64,000 bases of DNA from Aulostomus chinensis (taxonomy: Eukaryota > Chordata > Actinopteri > Syngnathiformes > Aulostomidae). A model generated the notes under the pieces. The model was not told where the DNA came from. It made no database searches and saw nothing but the letters and a program-made list of their open reading frames with translations. The translations under genes and the position numbers were made by a program. The stretch lies in the NCBI GenBank assembly GCA_037954235.1, contig JBBMOA010000018.1, positions 7,914,001-7,978,000 on the forward strand. Direction: 5' to 3'. This document shows positions 43,951 to 57,352 of this stretch, in pieces (within the stretch, counting starts at the first letter, position 1; every line of letters begins with the position of its first letter).

Positions 43951-44308
43951 CATCCATCGTCGTCTTCCGCTTATTCCTTACTCGTAAGGGTCGCGGGGGG
44001 GCTGGAGTCTATCCCAGCATCTACGGGCAAGAGGCAGGGTTCACCCTGGACTGGTCACTAGTCCATCGCAGGGCCAGCATACAGAGACGAACAACCATTC
44101 ACACTCACATTCATGCCTACGGTCAATATAGAGAATCAATCAGCCTCGTCCCCAAATTGCATGTCTTTGGACGGTGGGAAGAAGCCAGAGTACCCAGAGA
44201 GAACCCATGCAGGCACGGGGAGAACATGGAGACTCCACACAGAAAGATCCCGCGCCCGAGCCGGGACTTGAACCCGGAACCTTCTTGCTGTGAGGTCACA
44301 GTGCTAAG
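43951..44308 (-). mobile_element. tRNA-derived SINE, 5'-truncated
   Basis: This is the same family as 36918-37300, in reverse orientation. The B box ccgggacttgaacccgg and the tail catccatcg are present. The first part of the A box is missing (it stops at gtgctaagcc). It ends about 155 bp before the dhx58 ISRE. Confidence 0.88.
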
Positions 44309-44463
44309 CCCGTGTGTGTGTATTTATTTATTTATTTCAATAATGTTTAGTCGTTGTTATTGTATACATCAATAAAAGACCCAGGATTGTCACTGCATGT
44401 TTAAGCCCTGTTGTTGTACCTCCAGAATCCCCCTCAATAGGGCCACTTGTCTTGGAGGCGTTA

Positions 44464-44477
44464 ACTTTCATTTTCCT
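44464..44477 (+). promoter_or_regulatory. ISRE-like element of dhx58
   Basis: ACTTTCATTTTCCT matches the interferon-stimulated response element in reverse form (AGTTTCNNTTTCNY) at every fixed position except the second. It lies about 320 bp before the dhx58 ATG and about 40 bp before an AT-rich TATA-like AATAAAA (44506-44512). LGP2 is a known interferon-induced gene, so IRF/STAT control fits. Confidence 0.72.
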
Positions 44478-44520
44478 TTTTCTACGTCATGCAACTGATC
44501 GGGAGAATAAAACCCCACCA

Positions 44521-44583
44521 CCCACTGTCTTACTGTGGACGAAGAAACATCAAAAGGCTACACTGCAATTTTACAGCTGACTG
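44521..44583 (+). other. Probable non-coding first exon of dhx58
   Basis: Sequence downstream of the TATA-like element ends in ctg|gtgagt (44583/44584), a good donor. A matching acceptor, tctaatag, ends at 44772, leaving gaacgtaaaca before the ATG at 44784. The transcription start is not defined by the sequence. Confidence 0.45.
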
Positions 44584-44783
44584 GTGAGTTAATAAGCACC
44601 TTAAACGACTTTAAACAGTTCGGATCAAGATCACCTCTGAAAAAGCACTTGTTTTTCTCAATTCTCCACTATGATCATGTTCACAGCTGTGATGCACTGC
44701 AGTGTGAACTTGTGTCTTTTTTTTTTCAACAATGTTTTAGTTTTGTGTAATTTTAACTCTGTTGTCTAATAGGAACGTAAACA

Positions 44784-47700
44784 ATGGCAGATTTACAATT
44801 GTACGCATACCAAGAAGAAGTTGCTGAAAGGGCTCTTCAAGGAGAAAACGTAATTATTTGGCTGCCAACGGGAGGAGGAAAGACCCGTGTTGCTGTGTAT
44901 GTGGCCAAAAAACACCTGGAGACCAACCCAAAGGCTAAAGTCGTGATGCTGGTGAACATGGTAAACTGTTCCAAAAAAAAAAAGGAGACACTAATAATTT
45001 CAGTTTAACTTTAAAGCAGGGTACTATCTAAGAGATCAATTCATCGCTACATCAATTCAAGTTTAATCCCATGTTGTAGGGAAAGTATGCTTTTTACTAT
45101 TGTCCATTGAGCCAGACAAGAGTATAGATAAAATGATGACTGCTAGTTAGCTTAACGCACTGACAGTGGCAGTGGATGGGTACCTCTGTCAAGGCAATCA
45201 AATGTGTTTTTTTCTTGAAAAAAGCCTTGTCTGCGGTCATATAACCAGGTTTGTGCGTCATATCTATTTGTGTTCTTACCTCAGTATAAAATGTGTTGCT
45301 GGTTCACTTTACCTTGTAGGTTCATCTGGTGGATCAACATTACACTAAAGAGTTCAAGCCTCACCTGGGAAGTACTTTCATCGTGGAGCCGATCACTGGA
45401 GTGAGTGAGAAAAAGGACTTCCTTGGTAGTGTGCTGCGGGACTCAGGTGTGATCATTTGCACCGCAGAGTTATTATACAATGCTCTGACCAGCAAGGAGG
45501 AAGCCAAACATGTGGACCTCTCAGGTCAGTCAAATTGAACAATTCTGATGTGTTGATGAGGAGGTGAGGTTAAATTCAGTGTGGGATACATTTTCTAATT
45601 ATCTGCTACTTTTTGAACATGTATGCCTGATGGATTCCTGGATGCATACAGAGATTACTCTTCTGATTGTTGACGAGTGCCACAACACCAAGAAGGAGGC
45701 TGTTTACAACAAGATTATGCAACAGTATTTGAAGAAAAAGTCGCAAGGAGAACGAAATTTGCCACAGATTCTGGGTCTCACTGCATCTCCAGGGACAGGG
45801 AATGCAAACAGTCTGGAAAAGGCTGTGAACTATGTACTGCAGGTAAGGATCCAGTGTTGTCTTTAGCTTTTTATGCTATTTATTACATAGATAAAGTATT
45901 TTTTTTAACTGTCTCCCCCAGTGTCAAAACCTGTGCACTCATCTTGCGAAACTGATAAAGTACAAAATTTTGGGCCCTATACAGAACCAGGTTCTGTGGA
46001 CCCCTTCCTTTATTGATCCATTTCTCCCAAACGTTTCAAGGGCCTTCCCTAACTGGAGCCCTGGGAAAAAAAAGGTACTCTTGCAAAGAAAACACAAGTT
46101 CTTTGACTCATTAGCAAATAAAATTGTGTAATGTTCCAACAGGGAAGGTTGGGTCACATTGATCATGTCAGTGAGTCAGGAAGTGTCTGGTAAATCAAAG
46201 AAAGTGAGCTGATGTGCTGCATGCACACTTGCCAGTTTCTAAGCTTACTGATGAGGTTTGTTGAATTAGTGAAAGAGTAGGTGAAAATGTTCCTGAAAGA
46301 GTTTGGGTTGATAGTATATGTAGGCCTACAGTACATTTACATATAGTGAACTGAAGCCTTGGCATAAACCCTGAGCACCCCCACTGCCAGATTTGACCCC
46401 TGAATTGCCCCTGCAGAGTTTAGACCACAACTGGATTTCTATCTCTCTCCTCAGATTTGTGCCAACCTGGACTCAGCCATAGTTTCAACTAAAACCTGTG
46501 CTCTTGAGCTGAAGGAGCGGGTACCCAGACCCAGAAAGACTTACGACATTGTTGAAAAAAGGCTTGAGGTAAGCAGGGATACCCGCTAATCAGACCTAAT
46601 GTAAAATAGAACACATTGTTATCACAACAGTATGCATGTTTTGTTTTTTTCAAGGATCCTTTTGGGGATCATCTGAAGTGGTTGATGCAGCAGATCCATG
46701 AGTACATGAACCTACCTTCAGACTTCAAACTGAGAGAGTATGGCACACAAGAGTATGAAATGGATGTGGTAGCTTTACAGAAACACGGTTCGTCCACAGT
46801 CCTTTGTTATGCTTCTTTGTGGGAAAGAAATGCAGATGAAATGTCAAGATGAAGCAAAGCCTCTGACAACTGCACGATGTGTATTTATTGGACAGGAATA
46901 AAAGAGCACAACAGACTGTTACAACAGTGTGCAATCCACCTCAGAGAGTACAATGATGCCCTGCTCATCAATGATACACTGCGCATGATGGATGCGTATA
47001 ATTCACTTGAGGATTTTTACAGTACTAAGTTTGTCTCAGCCATAGATGGAACCGACTACTTCCTGGTGGGACTATTCCAAGGTAGAGTTGAGAAGTTTTA
47101 CATGATTTCTTTTGCTGATTGAGCCAACATGTGTAATATTTTATGATGCAAGCAATCATATCGTTCTCACATCTATGCAGAGAATCAGGTGGAGCTGAGG
47201 AAACTAGCAATGGATTTGCGGTACGAGAACCCGAAGATGGCCAAGCTTGAGGAGGTTTTACTCAAGCAGTTTGGTCCAGGGATGAATTCGAGAGGGATCC
47301 TCTTCTGTAAAACCCGTAAAAGCACCCGCTGCCTAAGTGACTGGGTCCTCAATAGTAGAGCGTTACAGGAAGCTGGTGTCAAGGCAGCCATCTTGACTGG
47401 GGCAGGCAACAGCAACAGTCACATGACACAAGTGTGTTGACATACAATCTTCAACTTCTCTTCTTTCTGTTTTAAATGACTTAGTTCTACTGGCTCTGTC
47501 CTTTCCTTCCAGCATGAGCAGGGAGAAACAATTCGTCATTTTGGTCAGGGTTCTCTCAACCTCCTTATCTCAACTAGCGTGGCTGAAGAAGGACTTGACA
47601 TCCCTGAATGCAACCTGGTGGTGCGCTATGGCCTGCTTACAAATGAGATTGCCCAGCTGCAGGCCAGTGGACGAGCACGGGCAAAAGACAGCCAGTATTC

Positions 47701-48751
47701 ACTGGTCGCCCAGGAAAGGGGGCGGGAAGAGCGCAGAGAGCGCATCAATGAATGCCTGGAGGAACTTAATAGGAAAGCAATTGCTAAGGTCCAAGAGATG
47801 AGCACTTCTGAATTTCGCCAAAAGGTGAGGGTGCAGTCCATCCCTTATTCTCACCGGTTATTACTTCTGCCAAGGAGGTAGTTGTATTTGGTGGTGTTTG
47901 TTCTATATCTGTCTGTTTGAAATGCAGGGGTATAGCATGGGCCGAGAAATAACCCATTTCATTTTGGGGGCAGATCAACTGAAAAATGGCATTTTTCACA
48001 TTGTGTTTGGATAAGATTCCCTTGGTGGAGGAACATGCTCTCAAGGTGCTCTTGAGTTGTTCACGCAATCACTTACTTCATCTTTGTCTGCAGATTGCTG
48101 AGCTTCAAGAGAAGGCAATTATCAACTGTAAAAATGCAGAAAAGAGGAAACAGGAGAGGAGGAGATCCATTGCTGCCTCCAGTATCAAGCTCTTGTGTCG
48201 AAACTGTTTAACGGCGGTGGCGTCTGGCAGTGACATTAAACGTATCGAAAGTACATATGTCAACATCAGCCCTGACTTCAAGTGAGTTGAACGACTTTTT
48301 TAAGAGGTCAGACAAGGCTTTAGAAAATATCCACTCTGCTCAAATCATGGCTTGTTTGTATTTCTCAGGAAGCACTACACACTGGGTGAGCTGGTCGTGC
48401 TGGAGAGGAGTTTTGATGACTGGGTGCCTGGGCATAGAATCCGTTGTGCGGGCAAATGCAACCAGGTGGGCCTTCTGATCACTGTCAGCTCATTAGCAGC
48501 TTCAACAATAACATTGTTTTATGCTCACGTTGTGGTCTGAGTTTAATTTGCATGTATATTCCTAGGAATGGGGATATGAAATGAAGTTCAAGGGGAGCGT
48601 CCTGCTGCCAAATGTAGCCATCAAGCATTTTGTCCTGGAGACACCTGGCGGCAGGCTGCTGGTTAAGCAGTGGAAGGATGTTCCTTTCACTGTGGAGGAG
48701 TTCAACCTTGAAGAGTACTGCCAAGAAAACATGCCAGACCTCTTTGACTGA
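44784..48751 (+). CDS. dhx58: LGP2, RIG-I-like receptor helicase (dhx58), 11 coding exons
   Basis: A cytosolic dsRNA-binding ATPase that tunes RIG-I and MDA5 signalling; it has no CARD domains. Exons: 44784-44960, 45320-45524, 45652-45842, 46455-46568, 46655-46787, 46896-47081, 47181-47431, 47513-47824, 48094-48281, 48369-48465 and 48566-48751. All borders are AG/GT and all phases join, giving 2040 nt: 679 residues plus TGA, the usual LGP2 length. Visible motifs: Walker A PTGGGKT (K33), ICTAELL, DECH (135-138), LTASPGT (about 170-176), GILFCKTR, STSVAEEGLDIP and QASGRAR (469-475). The C-terminal RNA-binding domain has zinc-site cysteines C558/C561 and C612/C616. The start is chosen because MADLQLYAYQEEV aligns with the helicase N-terminus of LGP2. 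No stop or frameshift is seen, so the gene looks functional. Confidence 0.96.
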
Positions 48752-49380
48752 AACAGAAATGAAAAAAAGAAAAAGAAAAGATTGACTTGAAGAGAACTAT
48801 AATTCTATCAATCAATGTACTTCATAAGAAAACATGCTTTTAAAAAAATTCTGTCCACATAGTTCGCACTTAAATGTGCGAGCAGGCCAGTGTGGCAGTC
48901 GGGTGCTGAAACCCATGGTGCATCCGTCATGCTTGAAATTAGCATGACAGCTTTGTTTATGCCCAAGGTCTTAACTGGATTTGCATGTGTTTGTGTCTTC
49001 TGCTTCATCTTCATTCAAGCACAGGAAAAAAAAAAAAAAAACAACTCTTCTGTAACATGAATTTGAACTCCAACGCCATCTCCATCAACCCGAAGCTTGT
49101 CATCACAGATGACTACTCATGAACTAGTTTTATACAACCTCAGGTTGACTTATTTTTGTTTTACTCTTTTAGAATTTTATAAGTGACTTTGAGTTCAAAA
49201 AAATAATAATGATTATGATGATTATTAAAATTTATATCATGCTTTTAGTGGGTCACTGATTTAGTGGTTGAATGTCTTTTATTTATTTTCCATTTCCACC
49301 CTTTGTTTTTTTTCACAATGCCATGGACTCCTCCTGAAGCCCTGTGTACATATTCAAATAAAATTGCTCATCAGATGTTA
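48752..49380 (+). other. dhx58 3' UTR with poly(A) signal
   Basis: The 3' UTR runs from the TGA to an AATAAA at 49357-49362. It contains AT-rich stretches and ATTTA-like motifs (for example tatttatttt near 49280). No other gene lies in it. Confidence 0.7.
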
Positions 49381-49399
49381 TGTAATTAATTTTCTTCTG

Positions 49400-51396
49400 T
49401 AAGCCACTAGGTGTCACTATTGTTTAGGGAATGGTGAAACCAAAGCTCAGCACACTTCTAAACAGGATTTGAACGTGAACAGCTGTTGATCAGACTGAAA
49501 AGATCTGGGTCTTTGAGCGTAGTTGGGGATGATTGCTATCACTGATGTTGGTTTGTTGGCAGCACAACTGAAATTCTCAAGTTATGATTGCATGATTTTG
49601 GAGAAATTGTAATTAAGATAGAACTGATTTTGAACAGCGTATTCTATTTTTGGATTTGTGATATTCATCAGCCTTTTTTTTTCAGTTTTCATAAGACACG
49701 CTGAGGTTTTCCTTTGACGTAAAGATTACGATTGGAGTAAGTGTCAAAACGCTTGATGGGAAATAATTAAAATAAGGGCATGCAAACACCTCAAGTTAAG
49801 AAAAAATCCCACAGATCAGCCCATCTTAGTTCAATCCATCATAAAAATCAATGAAGCGTTCACTGGAGTTGATATCGGAGAAAAACAGCATGGTGATATC
49901 AGATCGTACTGTAAATGAAAATTGGGGAAATGAATTTCTAGCGCTACTCAAACACCTGCTGATGTACACAGAATAATGCTGGCCTGCTTCAGTGGAAGGT
50001 CTCATTTGTTGCCAGGCAAAGATTCAAATGCAAAATGCGGAAACGAAAAGGAATTACACATGGTTAGATTGCAAAGCTTGTAGGTGAAGGGACAGTTGTG
50101 CGTGCGACGGCCTCTGTAGCAGTTTTTAAAGACGTGCACTGAGTATTTGACTGGAGAACCTCAGCAGACCTGCAGTGACTGCTGGAGCTCACCAGATCAA
50201 TACAAGGTTATGTTTTTCAGTTTGGATCATTTAGCTCCGTCTCAGCTTCATCACACAATCCCCAAAACAGAAGTTATCACTTTAAAAAAAAAAGGGAGGG
50301 GGGGGGGGGGTTGTGTTGTTGTTGGATTATTTGCATTTTCCTCCTGTGTTTGCATGTAAATGAGCAGTTGAACCATAACCCAGATTTCTCCTAAACTGGA
50401 CTGAAACTATTAAATTCCAGCTGGCAGCTGCATTCATTTTTGCCTATCTTCGTGGGTATCTGCGGGCAAGATGATCAGGTCAACCTCCCTTTTTGTGACA
50501 TGCAAAGTAATCCTTTCAAATCTGGCAGAGAGCTGGAGTAGGAGCTGGACATAATCACACTGAAAACAGGCTGATTTCCTGGTGTCATGCCTGACTCGGA
50601 TCCAGGCAGGCAGAGAGGAGACGAACAGTGTATGATTTACTCTGATCAGGCTCAGGGTCTATAATCAACACTGATTACTTCCTTTTACATCCCAGCTAAA
50701 CACCCCATGCATCCTAATTGCAATTAGCTGTCTTCTAAAATTAAAGGAGCTTAGAGAAGTTGAGCAAAGTATGACAGTGCTGGTTCTGTGTGTGTGTGTG
50801 TGTGTGCGCGTGCAAGTATGTAGTGTGAATTTTAGTGATGTAACTCATTTTTATTAATCCTTTTGCCACTGCATCCGTCTGCTTACTGTACCGTCTGCTA
50901 TCCATGCGATAGCATGTGTATCACGAGGAAGGCTTTAAATGTAGTTTGTTAAGACAATCAGTCAGTGGAGGCAGATGACCTGAACGTACGGACAACGAGC
51001 AGCCACTGAACTGGATTGTGATGTGATTCAAAAGTTCTACAAAATTAAAAAAAGAAAAAGAAAAAAAAGACTAAACTTTAAAAGTGAACTCAGGCGTAAC
51101 TCAAAACTACAGGGAAGGAAACATAAAATTGAAAATGTGGATCGGTCATAATAAGCAAATGATCCAGGACCAACTGAACAGAAAATTTAACAAAGAATCT
51201 TTAATTTTGCTCTTGAATTGGAGAGCATGATTGAACTACAACAGGCACTCGTAGAAAAATTAAGCTCTTAATCGCCTCCCCTCAGTCCCAGTTTACAACA
51301 ACAGATTTCATATATGAATATAAACGTAGAGGATTTTGTGTCCTGTAAACTCGCGTTGTCTTTATTGTAACAGAACTTGTGATTTTTGATTAAACA
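49400..51396. other. Intergenic, no gene seen
   Basis: I find no long open frame with family resemblance. There is an A/G homopolymer run at 50284-50312 and a (gt)n microsatellite at 50787-50810. Confidence 0.5.
50787..50810. repeat. (GT)n microsatellite
   Basis: About ten GT steps, then gcgcgtg. Confidence 0.9.
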
Positions 51397-51760
51397 GGCT
51401 CCAAGTGCAGTGGTCAGCACTGTCACCTCACAGCAAAAAAGTCCTGGGTTCGAGTCCCGGCACGGGATCTTTCTGTGTTGAGTTTGTGGAGTCTGCATGT
51501 TCTCTCTGTTCCTGTGTGGGTTCTCTCTGGTACTCCAGCTTCCTTCCCACAGTCCAAAGACATCAAGAGGGGACGAGGCTGATTGATACTCTAAACTGAC
51601 TGTAGGTGTGGCTGTGAGTGTGAATGTTTGTCTGTCTTTATGTGTTGGTCCTATGATGGACTGGTGACCTGTCAAGGGTGAACCCTGCCTCTCACCTATA
51701 GCCACTGGGACAGGCTCCAGCCCCCTCCAACCCTTAACAAGAAGAAAATGGATGGATGGA
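51397..51760 (+). mobile_element. tRNA-derived SINE (diverged copy)
   Basis: This has the A box-like agtgcagtggtcagcactg, B box ggttcgagtcccgg, the same body as 36918-37300 and the tail atggatggatgg. It has more substitutions and small indels than that copy, so it is older. Confidence 0.88.
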
Positions 51761-54700
51761 CAGATGTCAAGTGGCTTGAACTCTCTTCTGCCTGCTCTAA
51801 TTTTGTAAGTGTTCATTCTGCTTTCCACATCTCTCATTTTATTTAAAAAGTATTCAGTTGAAAAGCTGAGTGTTCCAAAACAGTAGGGACTTCTAAAGAG
51901 GTGTAAATGTTAATATTTGAAAAAAATCATAACAAAAATGAGTGGGAAGGATTTTTAGAATTTTTGGAGTGTGTGAAGTCAACATTAACTGCCAGTTAAA
52001 GTACGGTTAACATTCTGCTGTCTCCATGTTTCAGGTTTTTTTAAGATGCTTTCTGCTTTCTTGTGTCCCTCCGCTGAAGATGAGATTGATGATTCGTGAA
52101 AAGGCTTTTTTTAATGTCTATATCTCAACATCGCAGGTCAAGTTATTTATCATTATCGCAGTGTCTTTCTCTGCTACGGCGAGGTGAGCCCTGAGGCGGC
52201 CGTCTCCTCTGAGACACTTGTCAGCCAGCCGCCTGGGCGGTAGAGGCGCCAAGTTGCGTTTTAGCAGCTGGAATTGTAGCATAGCAAGGTTAACTTGAAT
52301 GAACTAAAGGGTGGTAACGTTTGAAGACTCCCCCTGGTCGTATCCACGTATTTATACGTTTCATCTGTGTGTTTCTGAGCGTTGGTTGTAGTTCCAGCCA
52401 GACTCGAGCGAGTGCGGTCATCTGTCACATCCAGGTCTACTGAAGCTTCAGATCTTTTTTATGTGTGTCAGGGACATCAAAAGCTTCACGGGTGAACTAA
52501 AGATGGAGAGTATTTTGAATTTTTACATTCCCCTCTACATTGTAATTTTGTGGTATTTTTCTCTTTAACGCCCAGATGCTTGAAAACATGTTTGTGTGTA
52601 TTTTCAGGGCAACATGAAAGCGATTACTGCATGTGAAGAGTGCATCTTTGTAGTCACATGTCTCCTTTGATGGAGGATGTAGCTCTCTGAAGTGGACTGC
52701 AGCAATGGTGACGGTGCCTGATTCGAGAGTTAACCAGCGTATTTCATGCTTTATTATAGAGCAGATTAAAGAAACACTTGTCTTTGCAGTCTGCTTCTTT
52801 GTGGCCGGGCTTTAGTCTAAACCCCATTCTTGTCCTTTCTTCGGTTTTGCTCTCAGCAGAAGTACTTATTGAAGATTATTGGAGAAACTAGAAGATAGAT
52901 GAGGTTGGAGTCAGGATCTTTAATGTTCCTTTCTGCTCTTTTCAGCTGTAAAAGAACTGCAAACAAGTTGTTTCAGCTCATGAAACATCGCGACAAAACA
53001 GAAGCACAAGCATGACGGTTCACGTGCCTGCGAGACACGGCTGTTGCCACGCTCTTGTTGTGCTTCAGATTTGTCGTACCCTCGTGCACAGTTGTGTGGT
53101 GATTTGGTTTGAACTAAAATGAATGTGTCTTCCTGCCCTCTTTCTCTCCCTCGCTGCCATTGACTGCAGTTTGTGTCACTCTAATCTCTATTATTAATCC
53201 ACGTTGAGTCGTTTCAGTCATTCAGCCAGGGAGGGATTATTGTGCACTTGTTTGACAGCCCACAGTTATTTATTTAGTCATCTCTAGCTGATCGCTGCAG
53301 GAGGATTGTGAGTGTGTGGTCTGCTTTGCATACAAGAGTGTGTATGAATTTAGGAGATGTGATGGATGTAAGGGTTAATGGAAGTCTACCTAACACCCTT
53401 CAGTGTGGGCAGGAAACTGATAGGAAGTCCCTTCTCGTCAACTAAGGGAAAAAAGATAATAATTGAGAAGAAAATTGCAGTTATGTCACTTCATTTTGAC
53501 TTTTTAAATTTGACAACTTTCTCTTCCTATTTGAATATTTTCATCATCTTTTTTTTTTCTTTTACAGGAAAAAATGGGTTTCCCTGTAATTTTCATTCAG
53601 TTAAGTTAAAGAAAGAAGACAACTTGCTTCATTTCCACTTGTTTAATGTGATTGCACATCGGATATCTTTGGGTTTCAGACTGTTGTTTGACTAAAAAAG
53701 TGTTTTCTCAATGTTCTTCCATTTTGTAACACAATTATTCAGCAATGATAATATTCTTTAGCTGCACTTTGCATTGCTCGCTGTCACTGTGTGTGAGCGA
53801 CTTTTAAATACACAAGTTGTTCATGTATTTACCGTTGTGTGTGAGTTTTACAGCAGAGGGGGTTCATGTGACAAGAGTCTGTTCTCGTGGCAAGGCCGAG
53901 GGTGTGTGTGTGTGTGTGTGTGTGGGGGGGGGGGTCGCTTTGCATGGGTTGAAATAATTGCACACAAGAGGAATGCAAAAGCATTTGTCTATATGAGGCT
54001 ATCCTCGAGGTCACTGCTCGGGGTATGGATTATGCCGTGAAAAGGAAAATATGAAAAGTATGAAAAGCTAAGACATGCAAGCTCTATTTTTTTTCTAGGG
54101 TTTCATGAGCTGAATGAGATGAAATTAAAAATGACTGCCGCCCTAAATTTGTTTCAGAAAAATGATGCATGTGGTTAAACAGAGACAAGTGAACAGAGTG
54201 AAGGGATGGAAAGGAGAATAATGAGTACTGAAGGAAGAACGAAGAGAAACGAATTGAGACAAAGGTGTGGAAAGCTGTAAAGAAGGAAAGTCTGAGGTTC
54301 AATTAGAGCCAAGGAAAAGACAGTGCAGGTCCTGAGAGAGGAATACAGGATAAAAGTGAAGTCACTGAACATTCGCAACCTTATGAGGACAAAGACAAAC
54401 TCCCAGAGATCTGATGAAAAACAGACAACACAACAGTTGATACACACACTGCTACAACCCAGGAGAAGCCAAGCCAAACCCAGAAAAGGCCTTGTTTCTT
54501 TCTATCAGTTGGAGCCAGAGATAAGTAGAGGGCTCATACAGCATAAAATGATTTCTACAGATTTATGAGACTGTGCCACAGCAAGATATTGATCCCTCTC
54601 CCCATCTGAACTGGTAAAAGAGCAAACCACAGATAAGCTTACTTACATTTCAGGTTCGTAGGTTGGTCCTGGTCCCAAGCTGAACGTAACTGGAGGATAA

Positions 54701-57273
54701 TACGTGACCGCAGCAACAAACCAAGCTTCACAGGGTTGAAGAAAGCTTGCGCAACATTTTTAGCTTCGTACTAACAGTTTCAACGTCTTTTTAAATAATG
54801 ATAAGTAGAACGGTACCTCTTTCATTCGTCCTCTGAGCTCTCTCTCGCTCGCCAGGGTCAAAAACATCTCCCCACATTGCACTGTACAGTGAGGGACACG
54901 ATGGAGTAAAATTCTATGGTAGCACCAGGAAAAGCAACATTAATGTAAATAACCTTTTTTTTTGTAACGGGTAAATTCATCCCCTAGCTCAAAGATGTTC
55001 AGGTTCACGGTTATGAGATCGATCATCACCACCAAGCAGAAGTTTTGTTCAGCACGTTTCTGTTGCCCACTCTCCCATTCCTCCCTCCATGCTACGGTTG
55101 CGTGCTACTATCAGGTATCAGGCTGGTATCAGCAGCAGCAGCAGCCTCTGTACGACGCTGCTTTAAGCCAGCTTATAGTCAAGAGAGAAATTGGAGAAAG
55201 TAAAAAGGAGATAGAAAAAGGGTTCTGTTATTCAGAACTAGATTATATCCAGAAAGATGTATAGTCCAACCCAATTCTACCTGCATCTGCATGGCGAAAC
55301 AGCACCCATCATTTAAATCAAGGACAAATGAAAGGGTTCATTATAAAACAAGTCAGAAGAGTAGATTTCATATTTTCCACGTTCTTTTAGTAGCTTAAAA
55401 CGGACAAGATCTGCACAACAGGGGTTGCTCCCTCTGTCAGAAACCCGAGAACCATTGTTTCAAATGAACCAAGAATTTCCTGGGTAAAATTGTGCTGCTC
55501 CCGCTGTAAACTGCATGCTTCTTCCGAGAATAAAAACGGTGACAGCCGTAGCAACAGTGACTAAGAGCCGCGCGGTTTGGCTAACGGTGATTTGACGAGA
55601 CCGCTCTTTTGTTTACCGCTTCATCATCATCGTCATCATCAACAAAACAAAAACAAACGGAGCAAAAAAAAATTTTTCTCAATAAAAGCCCTGCAAAATA
55701 ACAAATAGAGCCATCGATCACGTTCGGAGAGCTCCAGGTCACGGGCTGCAGCTTTGCCTAATAGAAGCACTACATTAACTGGTGGGGAGTTTTGACAGAT
55801 CCAATTACAATGAGATCCACACCTCGACCACTGCCCTGCCCTCCAGGCAGCCCTCAGACATGCAGACGTCCCACCAGCTCATCCACCACCTCATTCATCG
55901 CTTCAGTGGCAACAAGAACATTAATGCAATAGCAATTAGTGCCTTCATTTGAGCACTTATGTTTTATATGATGAAGAGTTTTCATGCTGCCACCACATGA
56001 CCACCCGTTTTTCTTGCGTCTATTCCTGTCTTTGGTAAAGCTGCATTTCTCTAGTCTCTCCACAAAGGTCCAAATGATAGGTTTTGTGTCTGAGAAGAAA
56101 GGGGAGTTTGCTTCACCAGACGCAGCGCAGCAAAACATCTGGCTACAGTAAAGCAGGGGGAAACAACGCCACCTCACTTTTGCTAAATCTATTCTTTTGT
56201 CTTCTTCCGGGGCCTGGTTTCATTGTGCAGCCTTCACTCTCACTCCGGCCGCAGTCCTCCCTCTCAATTATGCTTAAGAAACAACGCGCTTGTCAGTCTT
56301 TCAATAGCTGACAGTCCATGTATGCACCCTCAGCCCAACAGTCGAGCCAATTAATTCGATCAGGCTGTTGAGTCGCTGTAGGAGGGCAGTGGCAGACTGA
56401 CAGCATTGACTACATCCATTGTTAGGAGGAACAACACTGAGTAAACCAAGCTCCCATCAGCCTGAAGAAATCCAAATATAATTGTTTTAATCTGGACTAT
56501 TCAACAATGTTTTGAATGCATCGCTTCCTAGTTATTTCTGCTCTACCCAGCCATGTATGTGTGTTCACATTCAGCGTAGAACATGTTGGGTTGTGGCAGG
56601 AATCAATACACAAATAGTTCTCCCTCCTCCCTGTTCAGGGAATGTCGGCCCAGGGAACTTCCCTTCACCAAATTCCTTCATTGGGAACACCCTGCAATTT
56701 CACCACCACACATCACTTCCTCCATGCTTTACCCTGGAAAACTAAACACCTGTTGTAGCTACTGAAATACAATATTTGAAAGATTATTGAAACAAAAACA
56801 GACAAATTATATTCTAGTTGTTTTAAAAATAAATGCAAGTGACTTGGATTTATTTTACAAGATGGACAGTGTTATTACAAAAAAGACTTCCAGGTTCATT
56901 TTATGACTCTGTGCCAGCAAACCAGAGCCATCATGTCCATCTGTACACCCTGTTTTTCATGGTCACATTATCTCTGAAACATCTTGGGAGAAATTCTTGA
57001 AATTTGACCAACGTGTCCACTGGGACTCGAGGCCCACCTGGCGGTCGAAGAACAAAGTGTCGTTGCGCTTGTGACATCTTCATTTGGAAAACAGAATTCT
57101 TTGTTCTCATTAGAAACCTGAGAAGATGGAACCTCTGTTACCACATTGGAAGATGATGACTAGTCAGAAGCCAAAAATTTGCGTATTATTTTTTGGGGGG
57201 TTTCATTTTTCGCTGATGTGAGCCGTCAACCCCTTCATGTAGGCCTTTGATGTTGCTCTCTATTCTCTTGCAG
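51761..57273. other. Intergenic or intronic, no gene recognised
   Basis: This is single-copy-looking sequence with short random frames only. A (gt)n(g)n microsatellite is at 53901-53934 and a short (cag)n is near 55130. GC-richer patches (52180-52250, 55720-55760, 55830-55870) do not give a coding frame that I can support. Confidence 0.4.
53901..53934. repeat. (GT)n(G)n microsatellite
   Basis: About eleven GT steps followed by eleven G. Confidence 0.95.
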
Positions 57274-57352
57274 AGCTGCAGGAAATTGAGAGCGAAGATC
57301 AGGGGATTGTTAGCGACAGGGGAGAAGAGGTGGAGCGTGAGAATGACGCACG
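57274..57352 (+). other. Possible orphan exon
   Basis: A 79-nt open segment is preceded by a strong polypyrimidine tract and acceptor (ctattctcttgcag) and followed by a donor (gtatgtcag). In one frame it encodes an acidic peptide, ELQEIESEDQGIVSDRG then EEVERENDAR. It matches no family I recognise and no neighbouring exon was found, so it may be chance. Confidence 0.25.

Noticed and set aside
55854..56177. 107-codon minus-strand frame
   Set aside because: It has no recognisable domain, no splice or promoter context, and a composition like the surrounding non-coding DNA.
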